Source of the DNA: an uncultured Clostridia bacterium
GTDB taxonomy: Bacteria > Bacillota > Clostridia > TANB77 > CAG-508
Assembly (NCBI GenBank): GCA_934149275.1
Contig: CAKPEG010000003.1
Span: 92,093 to 156,092, forward strand
Length of the DNA: 64,000 nt
Reading direction: 5' to 3'
Positions 1 through 8,488 of the stretch are shown piece after piece. Every line of letters starts with the position of its first letter. Positions within the stretch are counted from its first letter, which is position 1. The notes below the pieces were generated by a model. The model ran no database searches and had not been told where the DNA came from. It saw only the letters and a program-made list of their open reading frames with translations. A program made the translations under genes and the position numbers.

Positions 1-1
1 A

Positions 2-697
2 TCAGTTATATACAAGGTTCATAAAACAAATGGAGAAACGATAGAATTATATAATCCAACAGATTTACCAAAAACACAAGAAATAAAATATATAGAAGAA
101 CCAATTATGAAAGCTGAAATAATGACACCCAAAGAGTTTGTTGGAAATGTAATGGATATATGTCAAAAAAGAAGAGGTACATATATAGACATGAGATATT
201 TAGACAGCAACAGAGTCACACTAGAATATGACTTGCCTTTAAATGAAATTATATATGATTTCTTCGATACATTAAAATCAAAAACAAAAGGCTATGCTTC
301 AGTTGATTACGAGTTCAAAGAATATAGACAATCAGAACTTGTGAAATTAGACATCTATATAAATAATGAACCGGTTGATGCATTATCATTTATTGTACAT
401 AAAGATAGTGCTTATACTAGAGGAAGAAAGATGGCAGAAAAATTAAAAACAGTTATTCCAAGACAATTATTCGAAATTCCAATTCAAGCTGTAGTAAGCG
501 GAAAAATAATTGCAAGAGAAACATTATCAGCAATGAGAAAAGATGTATTGGCTAAATGCTATGGAGGAGATATTACAAGAAAGAAAAAGCTTTTAGAGAA
601 ACAGAAAAAAGGTAAAAAGAAAATGAGACAAATAGGAAATGTTGAAGTGCCTCAAGAAGCGTTTTTAGCAGTACTAAAATTAGATGATGAAGAATAG
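2..697 (+). CDS. lepA: Elongation factor 4 (LepA), C-terminal part, 5' end outside window
   Basis: This is the C-terminal end of LepA/EF-4, the ribosome-associated GTPase that acts on stalled or mistranslocated ribosomes. The frame is open from base 2, so the gene starts upstream of the window. Visible are the elongation-factor domain V-like region (EFVGNVMDICQKRRG, then LEYDLPLNEIIYDFFDTLKS) and the LepA-specific C-terminal domain (YTRGRKMAEKLKTVIPRQLF, IQAVVSGKIIARETLSAMRK, and CYGGDITRKKKLLEKQKKGK near the end). These blocks are highly specific to LepA. The GTPase domain is not in view. The gene ends 11 bases before a small membrane-protein gene, which may be co-transcribed. Confidence 0.97.
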   Translation, partial: SVIYKVHKTNGETIELYNPTDLPKTQEIKYIEEPIMKAEIMTPKEFVGNVMDICQKRRGTYIDMRYLDSNRVTLEYDLPLNEIIYDFFDTLKSKTKGYASVDYEFKEYRQSELVKLDIYINNEPVDALSFIVHKDSAYTRGRKMAEKLKTVIPRQLFEIPIQAVVSGKIIARETLSAMRKDVLAKCYGGDITRKKKLLEKQKKGKKKMRQIGNVEVPQEAFLAVLKLDDEE

Positions 698-708
698 GGG
701 AGCAAAAG

Positions 709-1317
709 ATGAAAATTTTAAAAAAAATAGTATTAATATTAAGTTTAATAACCTTAATAACTTTGCCAAGTGTTATGGCGACAGAAAACAATGTGGAAGA
801 AGCTCAAACGGATTATAATATAATTTCAGCAGAAGGAAAGCAAAAATTTAAAAAATTTGTAGAAATAAAAGATGGGTACAAAAATTTCTGTATATTTGAA
901 GGAGTTTTATTCTTTATTGTAATTTTCATGACAGTTAAAACAACTGCAATAGATACATCTACAAAGTCTGGTTTACTAATAGCTATATTGGGAATATTAG
1001 CTTATGTATTACGATATAGCGTTGAAGGAAATATAATATATGTATTAGATGTTCTGCTACAACTACTAGGAACAGTACTGGTATTATTATCATGTATTTA
1101 TATTTATAAGAATAAAAATCTTTTAATATATGCTCCAATATGTTTATGTGATATGTGGTATGTAATAGAAAATGTACCGGTGATATCAGGAAATATTATT
1201 CTTAAAGTTGTATTAATTGTACTTCCAATAATATTATACGTTTTGGGAAAGGTAACTAATAAGGCAGAGGAAATAGAAATGTTAAGACCAGTTAAAGAAA
1301 AACATGAAAGGAAATAA
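709..1317 (+). CDS. Hypothetical membrane protein, 202 aa
   Basis: I do not recognise a family. Residues 1-24 look like a signal peptide (MKILKK, a hydrophobic run, then VMA before TENN). About four hydrophobic segments follow, roughly at residues 62-80, 87-105, 112-132 and 160-180, and the tail is charged (RPVKEKHERK). A GGGGAGC-type ribosome binding site lies just before the ATG. The stop is two bases from the next start (rlmB), so the two genes are very likely translated from one message. Nothing in the sequence suggests a specific job. Confidence 0.8.
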   Translation: MKILKKIVLILSLITLITLPSVMATENNVEEAQTDYNIISAEGKQKFKKFVEIKDGYKNFCIFEGVLFFIVIFMTVKTTAIDTSTKSGLLIAILGILAYVLRYSVEGNIIYVLDVLLQLLGTVLVLLSCIYIYKNKNLLIYAPICLCDMWYVIENVPVISGNIILKVVLIVLPIILYVLGKVTNKAEEIEMLRPVKEKHERK

Positions 1318-1319
1318 AA

Positions 1320-2150
1320 ATGAAACAAGAATTTAGAAAAAATGATAACAAAAGAAATTTTAGAAAAAACTCAAATAAAAATTTTAAAAATGAAAAACAA
1401 TTAGAAGAGAATGAATATGATGATATTGTTGAAGGGAGAAATGCAGTACTTGAATTACTAGATTCTGATAGAGATATAAATAAAATATTTGTTCAAAGTG
1501 GGGAAAGACATGGCTCAATAAATAAGATAATTGCAATTGCAAAAGAGAATAAAGTTGTTGTTACAGAAGTAGAAAAATCCAAACTAGATTTTATGTCAAA
1601 AACGAAAAATCACCAAGGAGTAATTGCAGTAGTTCCGCCATTTAACTATTGTGAAGTTGAAGATATATTAGAATATGCTAAAAGCAAAAATGAAGATGTA
1701 TTTATTTTAATTTTGGATGGAATAGAAGATCCCCACAATTTAGGTTCAATAATAAGAACAGCTGAAACAGCTGGAGTTCATGGAATAATAATTCCTAAAA
1801 GAAGAACTGTAACTGTAAATAGCACAGTTGCAAAGGTTTCAGCAGGAGCTGTAGAACATATGAAAATAGCTAGAGTAAATAATATAACAGATACAATAAG
1901 AAAATTAAAAGAAAACGGATTATGGATAATAGGAACAGATGGTTCTGCAACAACATTATACTATAATCAAGATTTAAAAGGAGATATTGCAATTGTAATA
2001 GGAAGTGAAGGATTTGGAATGAGCAGACTTGTAAAAGAAAATACAGATATGCTTGTAAAAATTCCTATGAAAGGTAAAGTTACTTCTTTAAACGCTTCTG
2101 TATCAGCTGGTATAGTAATGTACGAAGCTGTTAAACAAAGAAATAAATAA
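1320..2150 (+). CDS. rlmB: 23S rRNA (guanosine-2'-O-)-methyltransferase RlmB / TrmH family
   Basis: SpoU/TrmH-type (SPOUT, knotted) 2'-O-ribose methyltransferase. A lysine/asparagine-rich N-terminal extension (residues 1-35) precedes the small substrate-binding domain (EGRNAVLELLDSDRDINKIF). The catalytic SPOUT domain then shows LDGIEDPHNLGSIIRTAETAG (motif 1), IVIGSEGFGMSRLVKEN (motif 2) and IPMKGKVTSLNASVSAGIVM (motif 3), the SAM-binding knot. At 276 residues it is slightly longer than typical because of the basic tail. In the family RlmB methylates G2251 of 23S rRNA. Paralogues with other rRNA targets exist, so the exact target is inferred. Confidence 0.9.
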   Translation: MKQEFRKNDNKRNFRKNSNKNFKNEKQLEENEYDDIVEGRNAVLELLDSDRDINKIFVQSGERHGSINKIIAIAKENKVVVTEVEKSKLDFMSKTKNHQGVIAVVPPFNYCEVEDILEYAKSKNEDVFILILDGIEDPHNLGSIIRTAETAGVHGIIIPKRRTVTVNSTVAKVSAGAVEHMKIARVNNITDTIRKLKENGLWIIGTDGSATTLYYNQDLKGDIAIVIGSEGFGMSRLVKENTDMLVKIPMKGKVTSLNASVSAGIVMYEAVKQRNK

Positions 2151-2153
2151 TAC

Positions 2154-2182
2154 TTGCATAAAATAAAAGATAATGATAAAAT
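2154..2182 (+). promoter_or_regulatory. Putative sigma-A promoter of pyrG
   Basis: TTGCAT at 2154-2159, a 17-base spacer, and TAAAAT at 2177-2182. It begins just after the rlmB stop and would start a leader about 80 bases long that contains the hairpin at 2204-2250. Confidence 0.55.
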
Positions 2183-2203
2183 AATTTCATAAATTTGAAG
2201 AGA

Positions 2204-2250
2204 CGAAAAACAGATTAAAAAAAAACCCTTTTTTTAATCTGTTTTTTTCG
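2204..2250 (+). terminator. Long hairpin between rlmB and pyrG (terminator or attenuator)
   Basis: A near-perfect inverted repeat of about 20 bp: left arm begins CGAAAAACAGATT, right arm ends AATCTGTTTTTTTCG, with a short AACCC-type loop. The 3' arm is itself T-rich and is followed by TTTT. It lies downstream of a plausible promoter and 5 bases before the pyrG ribosome binding site. It could therefore terminate rlmB transcription, attenuate pyrG, or both. Confidence 0.7.
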
Positions 2251-2268
2251 TTTTAAGGAGGGAAAAAA

Positions 2269-3873
2269 GTGAAAACTAAATATGTATTTATAACAGGTGG
2301 AGTAGTTTCAGGATTAGGAAAAGGAATAACGGCAGCATCTTTAGGTAGGTTACTAAAAAATAGAGGGTACAAAGTAACAATTCAAAAATTTGATCCTTAT
2401 ATAAATGTAGATCCAGGAACAATGAGCCCATATGAACATGGAGAAGTATTTGTAACAGATGACGGAGCAGAAACAGATCTTGACTTAGGACATTATGAAA
2501 GATTTATAGATGAAGCACTAACAAAAGATTCTAGTGTTTCAATGGGACAAATCTATTCGAACGTAATTGAAAAAGAAAGAAAAGGTGCATATTTAGGAAA
2601 AACAATTCAAGTAATCCCGCATATTACAAATGAGATAAAAGATAAAATATATTCATTTGAAAATAAAGGAATAGATGTTGTAATTACTGAGCTTGGAGGC
2701 ACAGTAGGAGATATGGAAGGACTTGCATTAATAGAAGCAATAAGGCAAGTTGGACTAGAAAAAGATATTAATGATGTGTGTTACATTCACGTAACATTGT
2801 TACCATACATTTCCGGTTCAAAAGAAATTAAATCTAAACCAACACAACACTCTGTAAAAGAACTACAATCATTTGGAATAAAACCAGATATTTTAGTAGC
2901 TAGAGCAGATGGGCACATTGAGGAAAAGATGAGAGAAAAGATAGCTTTATTTTGCAATGTGCGAAAAGAAAATGTTATAGAAAACATAACTGCAAATAGC
3001 TTATATGAAGTGCCTTTATTACTTGAAAAACAAGGGTTAGCAGAAGCGGTTTGCAAAAAGCTTGGACTAGAAAAAGAATGTAATAATGAAAATTGGATAG
3101 AGCTTAATAAAAAAATATCAGAATGTACAGAAAATGTGAAAATTGCATTAGTAGGTAAATACATGAAATTAGAAGATTCATACATATCAGTTGTAGAAAG
3201 TTTAAGACACGGGGGATACGCAAACAAAGTAAATGTAGAGATAGGATTTATAGATTCTGAAAATGTAACAGAAGAAAATGCTAAAGAAATTTTAAAAGAT
3301 TACGATGGAATACTAGTTCCAGGTGGATTTGGAAACAGAGGAATAGAAGGAAAAATTACTGCAATAAAATATGCAAGAGAAAATAAAGTTCCATTCTTAG
3401 GAATCTGTTTAGGAATGCAAATGGCAGTAGTTGAATTTGCAAGAAATGTACTAGGATTAAAAGATGCAGATTCAGCAGAATTTGACGAAAAAACAAAAAA
3501 TCCAGTAATACACATAATGGAAGAGCAAAAAAGTGTAACCAAAAAAGGTGGAACAATGAGACTTGGAGCATATCCATGTGTTATAAAAGAAAATACATTA
3601 GCATATAAAGTTTATAATACTAAAGAAATTTCTGAAAGACATAGACATAGATATGAATACAACAATGAGTATAAAAAAATCTTAGAGGAAAATGGATTAA
3701 TTTGTTCAGGAACATCACCAGATGGTAAATTAGTTGAAATTGTTGAATTAAAGGATCATCCATATTTTATAGCAGGACAATTCCATCCAGAATTTCAATC
3801 AAGACCAGACAGACCAGCACCTTTATTTGTTGGCTTAATAAAAAATGCAAAACAATTTAAAAATAAAAAATAA
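2269..3873 (+). CDS. pyrG: CTP synthase (glutamine hydrolysing)
   Basis: Converts UTP to CTP using ATP and glutamine, the last step of pyrimidine nucleotide synthesis. It is 534 residues, the normal length. The N-terminal amidoligase domain opens with FITGGVVSGLGKGITAASLG (P-loop) and shows QKFDPYINVDPGTMSPYEHG. The C-terminal class I glutamine amidotransferase domain carries the nucleophile elbow FLGICLGMQ (catalytic Cys) and the C-terminal QFHPEFQSRP (His/Glu of the triad). The start codon is GTG at 2269, chosen because AAGGAGGG lies 6-7 bases upstream and the product begins at the conserved KTKYVFITGG. A strong hairpin in the leader suggests transcriptional attenuation, as is known for pyrG in Bacillus, though the initially transcribed G-run of that system is not seen. 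Confidence 0.98.
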   Translation: MKTKYVFITGGVVSGLGKGITAASLGRLLKNRGYKVTIQKFDPYINVDPGTMSPYEHGEVFVTDDGAETDLDLGHYERFIDEALTKDSSVSMGQIYSNVIEKERKGAYLGKTIQVIPHITNEIKDKIYSFENKGIDVVITELGGTVGDMEGLALIEAIRQVGLEKDINDVCYIHVTLLPYISGSKEIKSKPTQHSVKELQSFGIKPDILVARADGHIEEKMREKIALFCNVRKENVIENITANSLYEVPLLLEKQGLAEAVCKKLGLEKECNNENWIELNKKISECTENVKIALVGKYMKLEDSYISVVESLRHGGYANKVNVEIGFIDSENVTEENAKEILKDYDGILVPGGFGNRGIEGKITAIKYARENKVPFLGICLGMQMAVVEFARNVLGLKDADSAEFDEKTKNPVIHIMEEQKSVTKKGGTMRLGAYPCVIKENTLAYKVYNTKEISERHRHRYEYNNEYKKILEENGLICSGTSPDGKLVEIVELKDHPYFIAGQFHPEFQSRPDRPAPLFVGLIKNAKQFKNKK

Positions 3874-3878
3874 ATTAT

Positions 3879-3907
3879 TTGAAGGTTTTTAGAATTTTAT
3901 GTATAAT
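3879..3907 (+). promoter_or_regulatory. Putative sigma-A promoter upstream of the DUF402 gene
   Basis: TTGAAG at 3879-3884, a 17-base spacer and TATAAT at 3902-3907, immediately after the pyrG stop. The DUF402 gene has an ACGGAGG site and starts at 3963. Confidence 0.6.
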
Positions 3908-3962
3908 AATCATAGTATACGAGCGAGTATAAGATTTCATTAAAATAAACGGAGGAAAATAC

Positions 3963-4517
3963 ATGAAAAAGAAATATGGCGATTTATCAAAAGTTAAAGA
4001 TATAATAGATAGTGATTTTGTAAAGTTAGAAACACCTAATGATTCATTTTTCGGTGCAGTATGTATGTCATACATAAAAAAGGTTTTAAAAAAATGGAGA
4101 GTTCCAAGAGACAATGAAAAAGAAGAAGTTATATTAGACATTGGATATAGATGGATAACTCTTTATCCTCGTAATGAGAATTATGCGATAATCGCTATGT
4201 TTAATGTAAAGTCAGAATTAGTAGAATTTTATTTTGATATTGCAAAAAAGATAAATTACAAAGCTAGAGTGCCATATACAGATGATTGGTATTTAGACAT
4301 TGTTTTAACTAAAGAAAATGATGTTATATTTTTAGATGAAGATGAGCTAGAAGAAGCTTTTAAAATGGGAGAAATTGACCAGACAGATTATCAGGTGATA
4401 AGAAAAACAGCTGACAAAATTGTTAATAAATATCATAAACCTGAAGAATTTGAAAAAATGAAAAAAATTGCAACAGAATATTTGGAAAAGTTAATGAATA
4501 TTCCAATAAAACAATGA
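3963..4517 (+). CDS. DUF402 family protein (nucleoside di-/triphosphate phosphatase-like fold)
   Basis: 184 residues. The C-terminal half carries the DUF402 signature: a tryptophan/tyrosine segment (DDWYLDIVLTKENDVIFLDE) followed by DEDELEEAFKMGEIDQTDY, which matches the usual layout of WY.D....., a DLD-type strand and LDEDELEEA..G.I. DUF402 proteins form a compact beta-barrel. Characterised Firmicute members hydrolyse nucleoside tri- and diphosphates (Ntdp-like), and others were linked to ribonuclease FAU-1. The N-terminal 60 residues are less typical. It is followed by an unrelated gene with its own promoter, so it is probably monocistronic. The family call is firm; the substrate is unknown. 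Confidence 0.75.
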   Translation: MKKKYGDLSKVKDIIDSDFVKLETPNDSFFGAVCMSYIKKVLKKWRVPRDNEKEEVILDIGYRWITLYPRNENYAIIAMFNVKSELVEFYFDIAKKINYKARVPYTDDWYLDIVLTKENDVIFLDEDELEEAFKMGEIDQTDYQVIRKTADKIVNKYHKPEEFEKMKKIATEYLEKLMNIPIKQ

Positions 4518-4518
4518 G

Positions 4519-4547
4519 TTGACATAAAATGATAGAAATGGTATACT
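4519..4547 (+). promoter_or_regulatory. Strong sigma-A promoter of the 14-residue-repeat gene
   Basis: Consensus TTGACA at 4519-4524, a 17-base spacer and TATACT at 4542-4547. It overlaps the stop region of the DUF402 gene and drives only the gene at 4587, which ends in its own terminator. Confidence 0.75.
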
Positions 4548-4586
4548 TAGCAAGTAGCAAGTTGTTGTTTTTACAGGAGGTGCTTT

Positions 4587-5075
4587 ATGACAAGAAATAA
4601 CGATATGGACTTTGAAACTATTGTTGAATGTATGTTTGGCGATGATGAAACAAAGGTTGATGACGAATATCAAACAGATGCTGTTAAAGAACGGGTAACT
4701 GATGATGAAGTCAAAGCGTTTGCAGATGAGAAACGGAAATTTAATGATGAAAGTCAAACAACTGCAGTTAAAGCGCAAGTAGTTGATGATGAAAGTCAAA
4801 CAGTTGTTGTTGAAGATCAGGTGGTTGACGATGACGGCAAAACAGTTACTGTTGAAAGTCCAAAAATGACTTACGAAGAAGGGGTAGAGCGGCTGAAACA
4901 ATTAAGTCACCAGATAAAAGAAATAGGGCTTTATGATGAAATCATGGAAGCGTGCAATAAGCATGATTTAGCTGGACTTAATAAGATTACTGAAAAGTAT
5001 GATAAGGAAGTCAAGCAGATTTGTGATCAGATGGATCAGATAATGAAACAAATGCCTTATCCATATTCGTACTAA
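4587..5075 (+). CDS. Acidic protein with five tandem 14-residue repeats, unknown function
   Basis: No recognised family. 162 residues, strongly acidic, with no signal peptide or membrane segment. Residues 25-94 are five back-to-back 14-residue repeats of the form DDESQTxxVxxxVV (DDEYQTDAVKERVT, DDEVKAFADEKRKF, NDESQTTAVKAQVV, DDESQTVVVEDQVV, DDDGKTVTVESPKM). Residues 95-162 are probably helical (YEEGVERLKQLSHQIKEIGL ... KQICDQMDQIMKQM). An ACAGGAGGTG site precedes the ATG. Arginine is encoded by CGG three times, a codon the surrounding genes avoid. With its own consensus promoter and a perfect terminator, it looks like a self-contained, possibly acquired unit. Confidence 0.8.
   Translation: MTRNNDMDFETIVECMFGDDETKVDDEYQTDAVKERVTDDEVKAFADEKRKFNDESQTTAVKAQVVDDESQTVVVEDQVVDDDGKTVTVESPKMTYEEGVERLKQLSHQIKEIGLYDEIMEACNKHDLAGLNKITEKYDKEVKQICDQMDQIMKQMPYPYSY
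4659..4868 (+). repeat. Five 42-base in-frame tandem repeats
   Basis: Direct repeats of exactly 42 bases inside the gene at 4587. The third and fourth units (4743-4826) are the most alike (GATGAAAGTCAAACA in both); the outer units are more diverged. This pattern is expected of unequal crossing-over in the middle of the array. Confidence 0.8.
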
Positions 5076-5111
5076 TCTATTTTCGAATGTAATTCAGAAT
5101 ATTGTCAAAGC

Positions 5112-5148
5112 AAAAAAAGGGTGCGAGAAATCTCGCACCTCTTTTTAT
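5112..5148 (+). terminator. Rho-independent terminator
   Basis: Perfect 9-bp stem GGTGCGAGA / TCTCGCACC with a 2-base loop, followed by CTCTTTTT. It ends the transcript of the repeat gene at 4587. Confidence 0.92.
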
Positions 5149-5227
5149 GTAATAGGAAAAATCGAAGAACTACCTATTATATAAAAAGAACAATGCAACA
5201 TTTGTTATACCAAGATATTGAAAAGTA

Positions 5228-5256
5228 TTGAAATATTAAGAAAAAAGTTATATAAT
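5228..5256 (+). promoter_or_regulatory. Sigma-A promoter of aspS
   Basis: TTGAAA at 5228-5233, a 17-base spacer and TATAAT at 5251-5256, 37 bases before the aspS start. The leader is too short for a T-box. Confidence 0.7.
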
Positions 5257-5293
5257 TTTTACACAAATTTATTTAACGGAAAAGAGGAATAGT

Positions 5294-7069
5294 ATGAGAG
5301 CAAACGAATATAGAACACATTATTGTAATGAATTACGATTAGAAGATGTTGGAAAAGAAGTACGACTTGCCGGATGGGTACAAAAAATAAGAAATTTAGG
5401 AAAAATGACATTTGTTGATTTAAGAGACGAATTTGGAATTACACAAATAATAATTTCAGATGATGAAAATTTAAAATCACAAATGGCTGATTTAAAAACA
5501 GAATGTGCAATAACTGTAACAGGTAAAGTTGCTGAAAGATCTAATAAAAATAAAGAGATAGAAACCGGAGATATAGAAATTGTTGCAGAAAAAATCACTA
5601 TTCTTGGAAAATGTAGAGCGGTTCTTCCTTTTGAAATAAATCAAAAAGAAGCACAAGAAGTAAGAGAAGATTTAAGATTAGAGTATAGATTTTTAGATTT
5701 AAGAAACGATAAAATTCATAAAAATATTTTACTTAGATCTAAAATATTAAAAACAATGAGAGATGAAATGGATAGATTAGGATTTACAGAAATCCAAACT
5801 CCAATTTTAGCAAACTCATCACCAGAGGGAGCTAGAGACTTCTTAGTACCAAGTAGATTACATCCAGGTGAATTTTACGCATTACCACAAGCACCACAAC
5901 AATTTAAACAATTACTTATGATATCTGGATTTAATAAATATTATCAAATAGCTCCATGCTTTAGAGATGAAGATCCAAGAGCTGATAGATCACCAGGAGA
6001 ATTTTATCAATTAGACTTTGAAATGAGCTTTGCAACACAAGATGATGTATTAGCTGTTGGAGAAGAAGTTATTTCAAATGTATTTAAGAAAAATAGTGAT
6101 TGGGAAATATCAGAAGCACCATTTGTAAGAATTCCATATAAAGAAGCTATGGAAAAATATGGTACAGATAAACCAGATTTAAGAAATCCATTGATAATAA
6201 TAGATGTTACAAAAGTATTTGAAAACACTGAATTTAATGCATTTAAAGGAAAAACAATTAAAGCGATTGTAACACACAACATGGCAGAAAAGCCAAGAAA
6301 ATTCTTTGACCAAATGTCTGAATTTGCAGTTTCAGAATTAGGAGCAAAAGGATTAGCTTGGACAAAAGTTGACGAAAATGGAGAATTAACAGGAGGAATT
6401 TCAAAATTCATTACACCTGAGAATAAAGAAGCATTAGTTGAGATTGGAAAAATATCAAATAATGATGCAATATTCTTTATAGCAGATGAATTTGAAACTG
6501 CACAAAAAATAGCTGGTGGAGTAAGAATTGAATTAGGAAAAAGATTAGATTTAATTGAGAAAAATATATATAAATTCTGCTGGATAGTAGATTTCCCAAT
6601 GTATGAATTATCAGATGAAGGAACAATAGACTTTAACCATAATCCATTCTCAATGCCACAAGGCGGAATGGAAAGCTTAGAAAACAAAGATCCACTTGAT
6701 ATTTATGCATATCAATATGACTTAGTTGGTAATGGATATGAGCTAGCATCAGGAGCTGTAAGAAACCATGATCAAGAAATCATGATAAAAGCATTTGAAA
6801 TTGCCGGATATACTGAAGAAGATGTAAAAGGAAAATTCGGAGCTTTATATAATGCTTTTAGTTATGGTACACCACCACATGCAGGTGCTGCACCAGGTGT
6901 TGATAGAATAGTAATGCTTCTAGCAAAAGAAGACAATATCAGAGAAGTTGTTGCATTCCCTAAAAACAAAAAAGCAAGAGATGTATTAATGAGAGCACCA
7001 TCTAAAGTTTCAGAGCAACAATTAAAAGACGTTCATATAAAATTAGACTTAGATGAAAAAGAAAACTAA
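5294..7069 (+). CDS. aspS: Aspartyl-tRNA synthetase
   Basis: Class II aminoacyl-tRNA synthetase that charges tRNA-Asp. It is 591 residues, the bacterial type. In order: the OB-fold anticodon-binding domain (VRLAGWVQKIRNLGKMTFVD), class II motif 1 (LRSKILKTMRDEMDRLGFTE), motif 2 (CFRDEDPRADRSPGEFYQLD), the bacterial GAD insert (around residues 290-420), and motif 3 (GAAPGVDRIVMLLAKEDNIR). I see no feature that separates discriminating AspRS from the Asp/Asn form. An AAAGAGGAAT site precedes the ATG. It has its own promoter, and the next gene (7139) also has one. Confidence 0.98.
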   Translation: MRANEYRTHYCNELRLEDVGKEVRLAGWVQKIRNLGKMTFVDLRDEFGITQIIISDDENLKSQMADLKTECAITVTGKVAERSNKNKEIETGDIEIVAEKITILGKCRAVLPFEINQKEAQEVREDLRLEYRFLDLRNDKIHKNILLRSKILKTMRDEMDRLGFTEIQTPILANSSPEGARDFLVPSRLHPGEFYALPQAPQQFKQLLMISGFNKYYQIAPCFRDEDPRADRSPGEFYQLDFEMSFATQDDVLAVGEEVISNVFKKNSDWEISEAPFVRIPYKEAMEKYGTDKPDLRNPLIIIDVTKVFENTEFNAFKGKTIKAIVTHNMAEKPRKFFDQMSEFAVSELGAKGLAWTKVDENGELTGGISKFITPENKEALVEIGKISNNDAIFFIADEFETAQKIAGGVRIELGKRLDLIEKNIYKFCWIVDFPMYELSDEGTIDFNHNPFSMPQGGMESLENKDPLDIYAYQYDLVGNGYELASGAVRNHDQEIMIKAFEIAGYTEEDVKGKFGALYNAFSYGTPPHAGAAPGVDRIVMLLAKEDNIREVVAFPKNKKARDVLMRAPSKVSEQQLKDVHIKLDLDEKEN

Positions 7070-7073
7070 TTTA

Positions 7074-7102
7074 TTGACAATGCTAGGCAAACCATATATA
7101 CT
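7074..7102 (+). promoter_or_regulatory. Sigma-A promoter of the SH3-NlpC/P60 gene
   Basis: Consensus TTGACA at 7074-7079, a 17-base spacer and TATACT at 7097-7102; the gene starts at 7139 after AGAGAGG. Confidence 0.75.
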
Positions 7103-7138
7103 ATAAGCGAAAATATAAGATAGAGAGGTCTTTTTTCA

Positions 7139-8467
7139 ATGAATAAACTAAAAAAAGTAGCAATAACACTAGCTGTAATATTGTTTATTTTAACTAATAT
7201 AAAATATTCTTTAGGAGTCACAGGAAAAATAACAGCAGAAACAATAAGAATTAGAGCAGAAGCAACAACAGATTCAAAAATAATTGAAATTGGAAATGCT
7301 GGAGAAAAAGTTGATATAGTTGGGGTAGAAGGTGACTGGTATAAAGTTAGTTTCAAAGGAAAAACAGGATACATTTACAAAGATTATCTAACACCAGATG
7401 GAGAAGTTAAAACATCAGATAAAACTAATGAAAATAGTTCTGAAACAAATCAAACTCCAGAAGCATCAACAACACCAGAAACATCAACAGCACCAGAAGC
7501 AACTCCATCAGAAACTCCAACTCAAACTCCTACAGAAACAACTAATGATAAAGCAATGGAATTAGGAAATGTAGTTAATAAAGAAACATCAGCATATTTA
7601 CTTCCTAATTTTACATCTACTAAAATAGAAAAAGTAAATAAAGACCAAGAAATAAAATTAATAACAACAATGGCAAATTGGGCTAAAATTGAAATAAATC
7701 AAAAAGAAGCATGGATACCAAAAACTTTCTTAATGAAAGAAGTTAGCGTAGAAACAAATAAACCAGCTGAACAACAACCAGAAGGAACAACTGAAGCTCA
7801 GCCAGAGACACAAAAACCAGAACAAACTAAACAGCCTACTGTTAACAAAGCAGCATATATTTCATCAAATGCATCAGCACATTTTAGATCAGAACCATCA
7901 ACATCAGCAAAATCATTAGGAAAATTACCTAAAAACACAAAAATAACAGTCATTGGTGAAGAAAATGGTTGGTATAAAGTATCTTATAATGGTAAAGAAG
8001 GATATATATCAAAAACATTAGTAACAGAAGGTGAACCACCTGCAACTACTTCATCAAGAAGCCAAGAAGAACCAAGAAGTGCAACAACTACTGCACAAGC
8101 ATCAAGCAACAATGTAGTTCAAGTTGCAGAAAGCTATGCAGGAAGTAGATACGTTTCTGGAGGAAGTTCTCCATCAGGATTTGATTGTTCAGGATTTACA
8201 CAATATGTATATGGAAAATGTGGAGTTACACTTTCAAGAACATCATACACACAAGCAACACAAGGAACTGCGGTAAGTAAATCAGAATTACAACCAGGAG
8301 ATTTACTATTATTCCATTATTATGGTAGTTCTTCAATAGGACACGTTGGAATATATGTAGGTAATGGTAAGTTTATACATGCAGCAAACTCAAATAGAGG
8401 AGTTGTATATGATTCAATAGAATCAGGATATTATGCAGACAATTATGCAGGAGCAAGAAGATTATAA
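7139..8467 (+). CDS. Secreted cell-wall endopeptidase with three SH3b domains and NlpC/P60
   Basis: 442 residues. Residues 1-26 are a signal peptide. Three bacterial SH3 domains follow, at about 29-84 (TIRIRAEATTDSKIIEIGNA ... GKTGYIYKDYL), 145-205 (degenerate) and 237-300 (HFRSEPSTSAKSLGKLPKNT ... GKEGYISKTLV), separated by Thr/Pro/Glu-rich linkers. The C-terminal NlpC/P60 domain has the cysteine-peptidase residues in place: Cys350 in FDCSGF, His402 in GHVGIY and His414 in HAAN. The family cleaves D-Glu/meso-DAP or similar bonds in peptidoglycan stem peptides, and the SH3 domains bind the wall. Probably an autolysin for wall turnover or cell separation. The bond cleaved is not determinable here. 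Confidence 0.93.
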   Translation: MNKLKKVAITLAVILFILTNIKYSLGVTGKITAETIRIRAEATTDSKIIEIGNAGEKVDIVGVEGDWYKVSFKGKTGYIYKDYLTPDGEVKTSDKTNENSSETNQTPEASTTPETSTAPEATPSETPTQTPTETTNDKAMELGNVVNKETSAYLLPNFTSTKIEKVNKDQEIKLITTMANWAKIEINQKEAWIPKTFLMKEVSVETNKPAEQQPEGTTEAQPETQKPEQTKQPTVNKAAYISSNASAHFRSEPSTSAKSLGKLPKNTKITVIGEENGWYKVSYNGKEGYISKTLVTEGEPPATTSSRSQEEPRSATTTAQASSNNVVQVAESYAGSRYVSGGSSPSGFDCSGFTQYVYGKCGVTLSRTSYTQATQGTAVSKSELQPGDLLLFHYYGSSSIGHVGIYVGNGKFIHAANSNRGVVYDSIESGYYADNYAGARRL

Positions 8468-8488
8468 AATCAAAATGAGGTGAATTAA

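Noticed and set aside
2789..3227. Long minus-strand open frames inside pyrG, aspS, leuS and other genes
   Set aside because: They are shadows of strongly coding plus-strand genes in AT-rich DNA, without ribosome sites or recognisable products.
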